Assembly (NCBI GenBank): GCA_035550215.1 | Contig: DASZPM010000026.1 | Coordinates: forward strand, 124,001-188,000 | Length of the DNA: 64,000 nucleotides | Source of the DNA: JABDFW01 sp035550215 | Lineage (GTDB): Bacteria > Bacteroidota > Bacteroidia > Chitinophagales > Chitinophagaceae | Reading direction: 5' to 3' | Shown: positions 1 through 7,559 of the stretch, piece after piece | Position numbering within the stretch: the first letter of the stretch is position 1 | Layout of the letters: every line of letters begins with the position of its first letter | Position numbers and translations under genes: made by a program | Notes under the pieces: generated by a model | The model's input: only the letters and a program-made list of their open reading frames with translations | Database searches by the model: none | What the model was told of the DNA's origin: nothing

Positions 1-522
1 ATTATTCCCCTGCAATGCCATGCCGGTAACCGTGGTTGACAAAAAACCCTGGTACCTGAATACGGTACGGTTATAGGTATTGCCTAAATTAACCTCGCTG
101 TTATTTTGCCAGTAAGCAATTTGCCCCGAAGACTCTGTGCCGCAAGTATAAACACCATTGCCGTTAACTGCCAGGTATTGCAATTGCCAGGCGTTGTTTA
201 CGGCGATAAACGAATCGTTTTTCCAATAACCCGGTGCGTTGCCCGTCATATACATAGCGCTGTCGTACGATACTATTGACATTATCCACCGTGAATTTTG
301 CACTGCCACTGGGTTTACAGCGGCACCTTTTGCGCCATCAGAAAGTTTTTGCTTAAAATAAATACCAATACTGTCATAACCGCCACCGCCTTTTGCATAG
401 CCGCCGGCATATAAAAACATATTTGCACCCGGCACGCCGGGTGGTGCAGGTTTAACCTGGCCTTTTTTGCAGGAAAACAGCGCAACGGTTAAAAGCAGCG
501 CTGCAGGTATAAGGTTTTTCAT
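1..522 (-). CDS. Lipoprotein of unknown function, C-terminus beyond window
   Basis: The reading frame is open from an ATG at 522 to the window edge, giving 174 residues with no stop. The N-terminus is a lipoprotein signal: a short basic start, a hydrophobic stretch and a lipobox ending LFS-C with Cys at residue 18, so it should be lipid-anchored in the envelope. The rest is rich in Gly, Tyr and Asn. It has loosely repeating segments of the type Tyr-Trp-Lys/Gln-Asn with Thr-Gly or Val-Asn, which suggests a beta-propeller-like fold, but no named family is recognised. The gene is incomplete in this window. The 223 bases between its start and the neighbouring acetyltransferase show nothing I can name. 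Confidence 0.75.
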   Translation of the reverse strand, partial: MKNLIPAALLLTVALFSCKKGQVKPAPPGVPGANMFLYAGGYAKGGGGYDSIGIYFKQKLSDGAKGAAVNPVAVQNSRWIMSIVSYDSAMYMTGNAPGYWKNDSFIAVNNAWQLQYLAVNGNGVYTCGTESSGQIAYWQNNSEVNLGNTYNRTVFRYQGFLSTTVTGMALQGNN

Positions 523-745
523 TACGTTAGTATTGTAAGGCAATGGCATGGTAGCGTTACCATTTACAAAGCACATAAAAAGGCCGCAACAATACCACCC
601 GGTTATCAATCGTAACACAAGCTTAACGGGAGGGTGCAGGTAGTGTATTACCCGTGCTGGCTGTTTGTGTTAATTAACACCTAAACACAGGTTGGAGACC
701 TGCGCCCTACGACATGGGGCAGTTTGGGGTGTGAGGATTGCGCTA

Positions 746-1204
746 TTAAACCTCCATACGCATTTCCAGTAAATTGGGTTTAAAGCCTGCTTTCAGGTAA
801 GCGTTTTTTGCTGGCATGTTTTCATTATATACCTGCAGCCGTATTTCAGTAATGCCTTTTTGTTTGGCCCATGCCACCAGCGCATCCAGTATCATTTTGC
901 TTATGCCCTTGCCCCTGTATGCCGGCTTTATATACATGCAGCCAATATGCACATATTGTGAATGTTTTAAAAAAGCATCGGCGGTTTTTATTTTGCCATA
1001 CCCGGAGCCAACCGGCTCGCCATCCGCAATGGCCAGCACCACTTCCGAGCCGGGTGATTTTGTAAGCTCCAGCAAATCGTAATAATGAATTTCGCCTTCT
1101 TTTAATGTGCTGTCAAAAGGGCGTTCTGCTGCAACTATCCCCTGCTCAAATTCCAGTAATTTTTCAATATCGTTTTCCGTTGCCGTTCTTACCATTATTT
1201 CCAT
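746..1204 (-). CDS. GNAT family N-acetyltransferase
   Basis: A 152-residue protein with the GNAT fold, which transfers an acetyl group from acetyl-CoA to an amine. The acetyl-CoA loop is visible as Arg-Gly-Lys-Gly-Ile-Ser near residues 97-102. It is followed by the helix and the C-terminal Val-Tyr-Asn-Glu-Asn...Ala-Tyr-Leu-Lys-Ala-Gly-Phe motif common to RimI/YhbS-like members. The frame stays open upstream to 1387, but that extension reads as low-complexity hydrophobic sequence, so the ATG at 1204 (or a second ATG at 1195) is preferred. The substrate cannot be told. It is divergent from the dCTP deaminase gene and lies outside the AT-rich insert. Confidence 0.85.
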   Translation of the reverse strand: MEIMVRTATENDIEKLLEFEQGIVAAERPFDSTLKEGEIHYYDLLELTKSPGSEVVLAIADGEPVGSGYGKIKTADAFLKHSQYVHIGCMYIKPAYRGKGISKMILDALVAWAKQKGITEIRLQVYNENMPAKNAYLKAGFKPNLLEMRMEV

Positions 1205-1346
1205 ACAAGCTTTTTTTGAGCATGAATGTAAGGTATTATGGAGTGCAGTGAAAGATAGTATAACGAGGTATTCAAACGAAGCGGAGACTTGCACCCTTTT
1301 AGTGCTAAGGATTAGCTGGAATATGAGGAATATGAAAAAGATTTGC

Positions 1347-1389
1347 TTTTTTAATATTAAAAAATTATATTGTTGAATTGTAAACAATT
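1347..1389. promoter_or_regulatory. Two inverted repeats before the dCTP deaminase gene
   Basis: The AT-rich gap ahead of the deaminase start holds a perfect 18-bp palindrome at 1347-1364 (six T, AATATT, six A). A short hairpin AATTG-TAAA-CAATT lies at 1375-1389, ten bases before the ATG. They could be a regulator-binding site, a leader hairpin, or part of an RNA comparable to the inhibitory RNA found upstream of avcD/dcdV in Gammaproteobacteria. Nothing in the sequence decides between these, and AT-rich DNA yields such palindromes by chance. Confidence 0.3.
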
Positions 1390-1398
1390 GCCCGTCAT

Positions 1399-2982
1399 AT
1401 GAAATCAGCAGAAGCTCGATCCTATATCCCGGAAATGACAGATTCTCAAAATGTCAATCAATCAAGTCGTGAGAAAATTAAGAAAACTTTGACTGACGAA
1501 TTGATAATTGGAATCTGCACACCAATTGGATCTTCTAACCAAGAAGTTATAAGCGAAATTGAAAAGATTCTGAAAGAACAATATAAATATAAAGTAAAAA
1601 GATTAAAGCTTAGTGCATATATTGGCAAATACGCAACCACTAAAACCGAGAAGAATGTTGGCGAAACAACGCATTTTACAACTCTAATGAATAAAATTAT
1701 TGGGGGCGATGAATTGCGGGAAAAATATAGCAATTCAGTCTTAGCGGAACTGGCAATAAACGATATACATCTTAGCAGACATGAAGATGATGAGGGAACA
1801 CTGGAATTCAAGGAAACTGAAGAACTAAAAAGTAGACGAGTTTGCTTTATTGTGGATTCAATTAAGCACAAAGAAGAATTGGACTTACTTAGAGAAGTGT
1901 ACAAGGATATTTTCTATTTCTTTAGCATTTTCTCACCGATTTCTGAGCGAAAAGCAAATCTTAACAAAAAGGGGTTATCTCCGTCTGAAATTGAAAAGAT
2001 TATTGAAACGGATAATTTCGAAAATAGCAAGCATGGCCAAAACGTAAAAGATACCTTTGTGGAAGGCGATTTTTTTGTGAGAGTCTCAAATGAGAATCTT
2101 TCGGCTCTAAACTCAAAAATTGACCGCTATTTAACCATCATTTTTGAAAGCGGAATAGTTACTCCTCACCCAAATGAAATTGCCATGTATGAGGCAAAGT
2201 CAGCAGCTGGTAACTCAGCTTGTCTTTCAAGACAGGTTGGTGCAGCTATCACGAATAACCGAGGAGAAATTATTTCCAGAGGTTGGAATGATGTACCTAA
2301 ATTTGGCGGAAATTTGTATAAAGAAGGCGACATAGAAGATAACAGATGCAAGTTTGCAGGATACTGTAGCAATGATCGCACAAAAGATATTCTTGCAGAT
2401 AATATTTTAACAAACATTCTTTCCGACCCAAAGGTGGATCAGCAAGTAGGTCTTAAGAAGCTACTTAAAGCTGATGTTGAGTTGCGTAATTTAATTGTTA
2501 GTATAATTCGGAAAAGTTCAAAAGTTAAAGATTTAATTGAATTTTCAAGATCAGTTCATGCTGAAATGCATGCTATAATTATCGGCAGCCAGCTAGCTGG
2601 TAGTAAAATGATCGGTGGCAAGTTGTTTTGCACAACTTATCCATGTCACAACTGTGCCAGGCATATTATTGTTGCAGGGATAAAAGAAATTTTTTACATT
2701 GAGCCTTATTCAAAGAGCCTATGCTTGGCATTACATAATGACGCCATGACTGAAGATGAAACGGAAGATAATAAAGTGAAGCTGTTAATGTATGATGGAG
2801 TTGCTCCAAGAAGGTATATGGACTTTTTTATAATGAGAAGATCTCGTAAGGACTCAGATGGTAAAATTAATTTGGAGTTTAAGGATCATTTTAATCCTAA
2901 AACTCGGTTATCTTTGCAAGCGGTACCAACTTTAGAACAACAAGCAACTCATTCGCTATATGAAGCAGGATTGCTAAAATAA
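1399..2982 (+). CDS. Antiphage-type dCTP/dCMP deaminase (AvcD/DcdV-like)
   Basis: A 527-residue two-domain protein. Residues about 34-200 look like the P-loop-kinase-like domain of the DcdV/AvcD family; the loop at 38-47 has Gly and Ser-Ser but lacks the Walker A lysine. Residues about 260-480 form a cytidine/deoxycytidylate deaminase domain, with the zinc site His-Ala-Glu at 387-389 and Pro-Cys-His-Asn-Cys at 415-419. Known relatives protect against phage by deaminating deoxycytidine nucleotides and so draining the dCTP pool, and are held in check by an RNA inhibitor. The DNA is clearly AT-richer than the flanking genes, which suggests transfer. A 59-codon ORF starts on its stop codon. Assignment to the family is firm; antiphage activity is inferred. 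Confidence 0.88.
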   Translation: MKSAEARSYIPEMTDSQNVNQSSREKIKKTLTDELIIGICTPIGSSNQEVISEIEKILKEQYKYKVKRLKLSAYIGKYATTKTEKNVGETTHFTTLMNKIIGGDELREKYSNSVLAELAINDIHLSRHEDDEGTLEFKETEELKSRRVCFIVDSIKHKEELDLLREVYKDIFYFFSIFSPISERKANLNKKGLSPSEIEKIIETDNFENSKHGQNVKDTFVEGDFFVRVSNENLSALNSKIDRYLTIIFESGIVTPHPNEIAMYEAKSAAGNSACLSRQVGAAITNNRGEIISRGWNDVPKFGGNLYKEGDIEDNRCKFAGYCSNDRTKDILADNILTNILSDPKVDQQVGLKKLLKADVELRNLIVSIIRKSSKVKDLIEFSRSVHAEMHAIIIGSQLAGSKMIGGKLFCTTYPCHNCARHIIVAGIKEIFYIEPYSKSLCLALHNDAMTEDETEDNKVKLLMYDGVAPRRYMDFFIMRRSRKDSDGKINLEFKDHFNPKTRLSLQAVPTLEQQATHSLYEAGLLK

Positions 2983-3161
2983 TGAATAACAATCAAGAAA
3001 ATATTAATAAAAGTAGCCAATTAATTTTGAATTTTGATTCAAAAGTTAATGCCATAGATGATAAAATTGAAAAAGGAAAAATAATTCATATCGACAGTTT
3101 TGTCAAAAAGCAAAAATCTGAGCTAATAAGACAAATAGTCAGAAATACTAAATCATTTTAG
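2982..3161 (+). CDS. Small protein translationally coupled to the dCTP deaminase
   Basis: A 59-residue ORF whose ATG shares a base with the deaminase stop codon (TAATG), so it would be translated by reinitiation at a linked level. The product is hydrophilic and rich in Lys, Asn and Ile, with no Cys, signal peptide or membrane segment. Its C-terminal half (about 25-55) looks helical and basic. I recognise no family. The position suggests an accessory or inhibitor partner of the deaminase, but that is inference. Its 3' end overlaps the 3' end of the convergent interrupted ORF by 14 bases. Confidence 0.6.
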   Translation: MNNNQENINKSSQLILNFDSKVNAIDDKIEKGKIIHIDSFVKKQKSELIRQIVRNTKSF

Positions 3162-3333
3162 GCTTTATTTGATAAAATTCTTTATTTTCTTTAGAGCATT
3201 CACATTTAACTTTCAATATCTCCTTCTTCTCGGGTAAATATTTTTTTCTACTATCGGCTTGGTAAACCGGTCTTTGTTCAGCTATAGGATTTTCTGGCCG
3301 GACCAAAAATTAATCTTCACTAGGTCCAGACAT
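3148..3333 (-). pseudogene. Interrupted small ORF behind the DUF5615 gene
   Basis: On the minus strand an ATG at 3333, inside the last codons of the DUF5615 gene, opens a frame that stops after seven codons (TAA at 3310-3312). It then continues open for 53 more codons to TAG at 3148-3150. The later part looks protein-like (charged, with a Cys-Glu-Cys pair) and could instead start at the TTG at 3306. It may be a decayed partner gene of the PIN-like protein, a gene with an unusual start, or chance. No family is recognised. Confidence 0.3.
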
Positions 3334-3778
3334 ATTTAAAGCTCTGTTTCTCAATTTTACCTTTCGCGCTAATAAAATATATTTCAACTGAATCTTTGTG
3401 AATAACAACTTTAGTTCCTTCAATTTCATTTCCACTTGGCAATATTTCAGAGGTCAAAATATGATGTATATATCCAATTTCTGAAAAGCTTTTAGGAATG
3501 TCTAGCAGTATGACACCAATCATCTGATTGAAAGGAAAATTTTTGTGGTTCAAGAAATCCCAATCGCATGTAAGAAGAAATCTATTTAATTTATATGCTT
3601 GTTGGAATTGAAAAGCATCATCTCGACCTTTAAACCCTAATTCTTCGGCCGAAATAATATTAATTTTATATTCTTCTTTTAGGGAAGTTATTAAACCTGA
3701 ATCAATATTTTCGTCCGCATAGAGTTTTGCCCTTCCCCTTTTTACTTTAACTTGTTCAAAACCAAAATGCGCTTTCAT
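3320..3778 (-). CDS. DUF5615 PIN-like protein
   Basis: A 152-residue protein of the DUF5615/Mut7-C-like branch of the PIN nuclease fold. The acidic N-terminal motif Leu-Tyr-Ala-Asp-Glu-Asn-Ile lies near residues 19-25. A central Gly-Arg-Asp-Asp-Ala pair of acids follows at about 51-55. The strand Leu-Leu-Thr-Cys-Asp-Trp-Asp-Phe-Leu-Asn is near 68-77. These acids would bind metal in an active RNase. In many genomes DUF5615 genes are toxin-like partners of a small DUF433 protein; no DUF433 is seen here, only an interrupted small ORF downstream. Base composition matches the AT-rich deaminase gene next door, so both may have arrived together. Confidence 0.75.
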   Translation of the reverse strand: MKAHFGFEQVKVKRGRAKLYADENIDSGLITSLKEEYKINIISAEELGFKGRDDAFQFQQAYKLNRFLLTCDWDFLNHKNFPFNQMIGVILLDIPKSFSEIGYIHHILTSEILPSGNEIEGTKVVIHKDSVEIYFISAKGKIEKQSFKYVWT

Positions 3779-3923
3779 TTTCTAAATAACCTACATTGAT
3801 GTGTAAGCGAAGTCACAAATTTCGTGTATTATTTTTTACCTGGCTTAACAAAATATTTTTTCACTTTACCTCCTTTTTAGCGGACACTTTGCCGTTTTTG
3901 CTATTTATAGTAAATAAGCAATT

Positions 3924-4562
3924 ATGGCCTACAAATTACAGCCCGCCAATATGCGGGAGAAATGGGAGGAGTACCGCCGCCAGTGCGACGAAAACATTGA
4001 AACAGTACGTTACCGCGATAAGCTAATACAGGTACCCAAAAAAATTATTTACACGCTGGAGGGCTTTTGCCTGTTTACAGGCATGGGCGAAGATGACCTG
4101 CAGAAATACGAAAACAACAAGAATTACCGGGCATTATTCAAAAACATACGCTACTGGGTAATGTGCCGCAAGATGCATGCACTGGTAAACGGTGAGGGTA
4201 ATACCCGCGGCCTGGTTTATGACCTTAAGGTAAACCACGGGATAGATCCCAAGCAGGCAAGGCAGGAACAGGACTGGCAGGTAACACTTAACCTTAACCA
4301 TGATAGTATTGTAAGCGAAGGAGAAAGGAAGCCGGGAAGACCGGAAGAAGGGAAACCCGAAAGACAGGAAGAAAACAAGAAAGTCATTGGGTCATTAGGT
4401 CAAGGGGTCAATGAGGAACGAGAGCCAGGAAGAAGGCAGCATGAAGCACCGGCAAGAGATGAAAGCCCCCCAGTTGTAAACAATGGCATCATAAGCCTGA
4501 ATAAAGTGCATACAAATCTACCTCCGGAGCCGCCAAAGATGAACCCGTATAGTGTATGGTGA
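3924..4562 (+). CDS. Orphan phage terminase small subunit (gp3-like DNA-packaging protein)
   Basis: A 212-residue protein. Residues about 1-115 match the gp3-type DNA-packaging family: a Trp-Glu-Glu-Tyr start, a Thr-Leu-Glu-Gly-Phe-Cys-Leu-Phe-Thr-Gly segment near 46-55 (the helix-turn-helix region of small terminases), and a long helix ending in Asn-His-Gly-Ile. In phages the small terminase recognises DNA for packaging together with the large subunit. No large terminase, portal or capsid gene is nearby, so this is a prophage remnant or a domesticated gene. From about residue 133 onward the protein is Glu/Arg/Lys/Pro-rich and encoded by the same purine-rich repeat that fills the DNA behind it, so the C-terminal third probably arose from repeat invasion. 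Confidence 0.7.
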   Translation: MAYKLQPANMREKWEEYRRQCDENIETVRYRDKLIQVPKKIIYTLEGFCLFTGMGEDDLQKYENNKNYRALFKNIRYWVMCRKMHALVNGEGNTRGLVYDLKVNHGIDPKQARQEQDWQVTLNLNHDSIVSEGERKPGRPEEGKPERQEENKKVIGSLGQGVNEEREPGRRQHEAPARDESPPVVNNGIISLNKVHTNLPPEPPKMNPYSVW

Positions 4563-4563
4563 G

Positions 4564-4752
4564 ATAGTCCGGAAGACCGGAAGTCAGAAAGTCCGAAAGA
4601 AAGGGAAGAAGGAGAAGTCCGAGAGTCAGAAAGACCGGAAGTCAGAAAGTCAGGAAGAGGAGAAGTCCGAGAGTCAGGAAGACGGGAAGAAGGAAAGTCA
4701 GGAAGTTGGGAAGCCAGGAAGAGGAGAAATCGGGGAGTCCGAAGGTATGAGG
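4564..4752. repeat. Purine-rich degenerate tandem repeat
   Basis: About 190 bases made almost entirely of G and A on the plus strand, built from variants of GGAAGTCAGAAAGTC, GAAGTCCGAGAGTC and GGAAGACCGGAAGTC. Related copies already occur inside the terminase gene at about 4320-4378, next to a second simple repeat of GGGTCATT type at about 4385-4410. An ORF through the block encodes Lys-Ser-Glu-Ser-Gln repeats, which I take as a by-product. The remaining bases of the 546-base gap, 4753-5083, hold nothing I can identify. Confidence 0.8.
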
Positions 4753-5083
4753 GGTGGATAACAAAACTGTATTCCGGCTGGTAATCTCTCCCGAAAAAAT
4801 TGGTTACTGCCTGGAAACACAAATAACAAAGGGCTGCAAGGCAAGTTTTATGGTAACAGCCCAGGAACGAATTCAACAAAAATGCAACTATATTTTAATG
4901 CAATTAATTGACAATGAATAACTTAATGTTTTTTGCATTCCTCCCTTTTCCTCCCCGCCCTGCGGAAAAGCCCGGAATATTTATCCGGCCGCATGGCGCC
5001 GGGCAACAGGAAAACGGCGGCTGTTAACCGGCAGTTTTATGTCCTGTTATTAAAAAATAACCCCATAAAAACTGCACAGGCCT

Positions 5084-5091
5084 TACATTTG
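5084..5091 (+). promoter_or_regulatory. -7 promoter box of carB
   Basis: TACATTTG fits the Bacteroidota sigma-A -7 consensus TAnnTTTG and lies 17 bases before the carB ATG, giving a leader of about ten bases. No clear -33 TTTG is present. Confidence 0.5.
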
Positions 5092-5108
5092 CACAATTTA
5101 TCAAAAAC

Positions 5109-6755
5109 ATGCCTAAAGACAATTCAATTAAAACGGTACTTATCATCGGCTCGGGGCCCATCATTATCGGCCAGGCCTGTGAATTTGATTATTCCGGCAG
5201 CCAGGCGGCACGCAGCCTGCGGGAAGAGGGAATTAAAGTGATATTGATAAACAGCAACCCTGCTACCATTATGACCGACCCCATGATGGCAGACAAGGTG
5301 TACCTGCTGCCATTAACCGTGGAAAGCATTGAACAGATACTGGAAGAAAACCAAATAGATGCAGTGCTGCCCACCATGGGGGGCCAAACAGCGCTAAACC
5401 TTTGTAAAGAGGTGTACGAGCTGGGTGTTTGGGAAAAATATAATGTGAGGCTGATTGGGGTTGATATAGCGGCTATTGATAAGGCGGAAGACAGGGAGCA
5501 GTTCAGGCAACTGATGATTGAAATTGGCATTGCCGTAGCGCCGAGCAAAACAGCCAACAGCTTTTTAGAAGGTAAGGAGTTTGCGCAGGAAATCGGGTTT
5601 CCCCTCGTTATCCGCCCAAGCTTTACCTTAGGCGGTACCGGCGGCGGTTTTGTGCATGACAAAAGCGAGCTTGACGAGGCATTGCAGCGCGGCTTAACAG
5701 CCAGCCCCATACATGAAGTGCTGGTAGAAAGAGCAGTGCTGGGCTGGAAGGAATTTGAACTGGAACTTTTGCGTGACAAGAACGATAACGTGGTAATTAT
5801 TTGTACGGTGGAGAATGTTGACCCGATGGGTGTGCATACCGGCGACAGTATTACCGTAGCGCCTGCCATGACACTGAGCGATGTATCGTTCCAGGATATG
5901 CGCAACAAAGCCATTAAAATGATGCGCAGCCTGGGCAATTTTGCCGGCGGCTGTAACGTACAGTTTGCGCAAAACCCGGAAACGGAACAAATAATAGCGG
6001 TGGAAATTAACCCCCGCGTAAGCCGTTCATCAGCGCTGGCAAGCAAGGCAACGGGTTACCCCATTGCCAAAATCGCGGCCAAGTTAGCCATTGGCTACAC
6101 GCTGGATGAACTGAAGAACCAGATTACCAAAACCACTTCAGCTTACTTTGAGCCGGCATTAGACTATGTTATTGTAAAAATGCCGCGCTGGAATTTTGAT
6201 AAGTTTAAAGGCGCCAACGATACGCTTGGCCTGCAAATGAAGAGCGTAGGAGAAGTGATGAGCATAGGCAGGAATTTTACCGAAGCCATTCAGAAAGCCT
6301 GCCAGAGCCTTGAAAACGAAGCAGTAGGCCTTGGCTACTATGGCAAAAGCCTGATGCACAGCGACGCGCTGATTGAATATATTAAAATACCAAAGTGGGA
6401 CAGGTTTTTCCGCATTAAGGATGCGCTGATGCAGGGCGTTACGGTAAAAACAATCGTTCAGGCAACACGTATTGACCGCTGGTTTATTTACCAGATACAG
6501 GAAATATGCGTAATTGAAAAGAAACTGGCTCAACACACTTTAGATACACTGCCAACAGACCTTTTAAAAGAGGCTAAAAAGAACGGCTTCAGCGATGAGC
6601 AGATTGCCCGCATTTTACAGGATACCTGTACGGAAGAACAGGTGTACGAAAAACGCAAGGCAGCCGGTATTACCCGCGTGTATAAAATGGTAGATACCTG
6701 CAGTGCCGAGTTTGAAGCCAAGACGCCGTATTTCTATAGCTCGTTTGAGGGATAG
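5109..6755 (+). CDS. carB: Carbamoyl-phosphate synthase large subunit, N-terminal half
   Basis: 548 residues corresponding to the first half of CarB, which is normally about 1,070 residues. It contains the carboxyphosphate-forming ATP-grasp domain, with Gly-Ser-Gly-Pro-Ile near residue 14, the Arg-Pro-Ser-Phe-Thr-Leu-Gly-Gly loop near 170, and metal-binding Glu-Ile-Asn-Pro-Arg near 300. The oligomerisation domain follows, and the protein ends at the usual interdomain motif Thr-Pro-Tyr-Phe-Tyr-Ser-Ser-Phe-Glu. The second ATP-grasp domain and the allosteric MGS domain are absent, and no frame downstream continues them. The full reaction makes carbamoyl phosphate for arginine and pyrimidines. 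Either the second half is a separate gene elsewhere, as in some archaea, or this is a truncated copy. The ORF itself is intact. Confidence 0.92.
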   Translation: MPKDNSIKTVLIIGSGPIIIGQACEFDYSGSQAARSLREEGIKVILINSNPATIMTDPMMADKVYLLPLTVESIEQILEENQIDAVLPTMGGQTALNLCKEVYELGVWEKYNVRLIGVDIAAIDKAEDREQFRQLMIEIGIAVAPSKTANSFLEGKEFAQEIGFPLVIRPSFTLGGTGGGFVHDKSELDEALQRGLTASPIHEVLVERAVLGWKEFELELLRDKNDNVVIICTVENVDPMGVHTGDSITVAPAMTLSDVSFQDMRNKAIKMMRSLGNFAGGCNVQFAQNPETEQIIAVEINPRVSRSSALASKATGYPIAKIAAKLAIGYTLDELKNQITKTTSAYFEPALDYVIVKMPRWNFDKFKGANDTLGLQMKSVGEVMSIGRNFTEAIQKACQSLENEAVGLGYYGKSLMHSDALIEYIKIPKWDRFFRIKDALMQGVTVKTIVQATRIDRWFIYQIQEICVIEKKLAQHTLDTLPTDLLKEAKKNGFSDEQIARILQDTCTEEQVYEKRKAAGITRVYKMVDTCSAEFEAKTPYFYSSFEG

Positions 6756-6861
6756 AGGAGCGGCTGATTAGTAAGGGAAAAGTTGATTGGTAAAGGTCTT
6801 TAGGCGGACCGGTTGTGAAGGTTTCACGATTCTTCAAGGTTTTGGTGAGAAAAACCCTTTT

Positions 6862-7401
6862 ATGAGTGACCATAGCATTTCTATTGTTCCCGTTATTTCA
6901 TGTTATCCTGACGCAGAAAAAAAGGAGAAGGAAATTCTGCAATGGCTTGCTGAAGAAAAGATTATTCAACCTAACACTTCTGATTGCATATTAGGCGGGG
7001 ATGGTTATCCTATTGCCGATGGAGCTGTAAATGTGGTTATTGAGCCGGAATACCTGCCATTTAATCTTATAGTAAACGGGCTTGAAATTGTGACCCGGAA
7101 AAATATCTTTCACACTGGCCAGAATGGTGTTGAAGAGCTTTTTTGCTCGGCATGTAAACAGGATTTGGCTGGTGAAGATTGGGATTTTTTTGGTAGGTGG
7201 TTAGAGAATTCGGACGACTGCATAACATGCCCGCGATGCAGCACTTCACGCAGCATTCATGATTTTACGTTTGTGCCACAATGGGGTTTTAGTGATATTG
7301 GTTTTGTTTTTTGGAACTGGCCGAATTTTACAAAGACGTTCGTTGAGGAGTTTGAACTGAGGCTTGGTTGCAGGGCTAATATTGTACACACGTGGATATG
7401 A
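6862..7401 (+). CDS. Unknown protein with Cys-rich zinc-ribbon-like segment
   Basis: A 179-residue protein from the ATG at 6862. The frame is open further upstream to 6787, but that part reads as non-coding. Two cysteine clusters, Cys-x2-Cys at 95-98 and Cys-x2-Cys-x2-Cys at 120-126, could bind zinc. The flanks are hydrophobic and Trp-rich (a Phe-Trp-Asn-Trp segment near 152). There is no signal peptide or membrane helix. I do not recognise the family. Its base composition is somewhat more AT-rich than carB and recO. It stands alone between them. Confidence 0.6.
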   Translation: MSDHSISIVPVISCYPDAEKKEKEILQWLAEEKIIQPNTSDCILGGDGYPIADGAVNVVIEPEYLPFNLIVNGLEIVTRKNIFHTGQNGVEELFCSACKQDLAGEDWDFFGRWLENSDDCITCPRCSTSRSIHDFTFVPQWGFSDIGFVFWNWPNFTKTFVEEFELRLGCRANIVHTWI

Positions 7402-7559
7402 ATGCAGTATTAACGTTCAATCGATTTAGTAAAATTGAGAAATGAGTAATACGAAACAGCACCCATAAACACAATTTCTTACTTATTCCTGATTCATAAA
7501 TAGTGTCGCGTTTTCCTAAATGACTTATTGACCAACAACTCCTATGATTTACCCTAAGT

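Noticed and set aside
523..745. Possible dispersed repeat around 690-715
   Set aside because: The stretch looked familiar as an interspersed element, but there is no second copy in the window to support it.
816..1376. Plus-strand ORFs opposite the GNAT gene
   Set aside because: They are antisense shadows with no protein-like composition; the minus-strand acetyltransferase explains the region.
1375..3161. CRISPR or transposon ends around the AT-rich insert
   Set aside because: No direct repeats with spacers, no transposase and no clear terminal inverted repeats or target duplications were found.
4552..4761. ORF of Lys-Ser-Glu-Ser-Gln repeats
   Set aside because: It is the translation of the purine-rich DNA repeat, with no start signal or conserved protein features.
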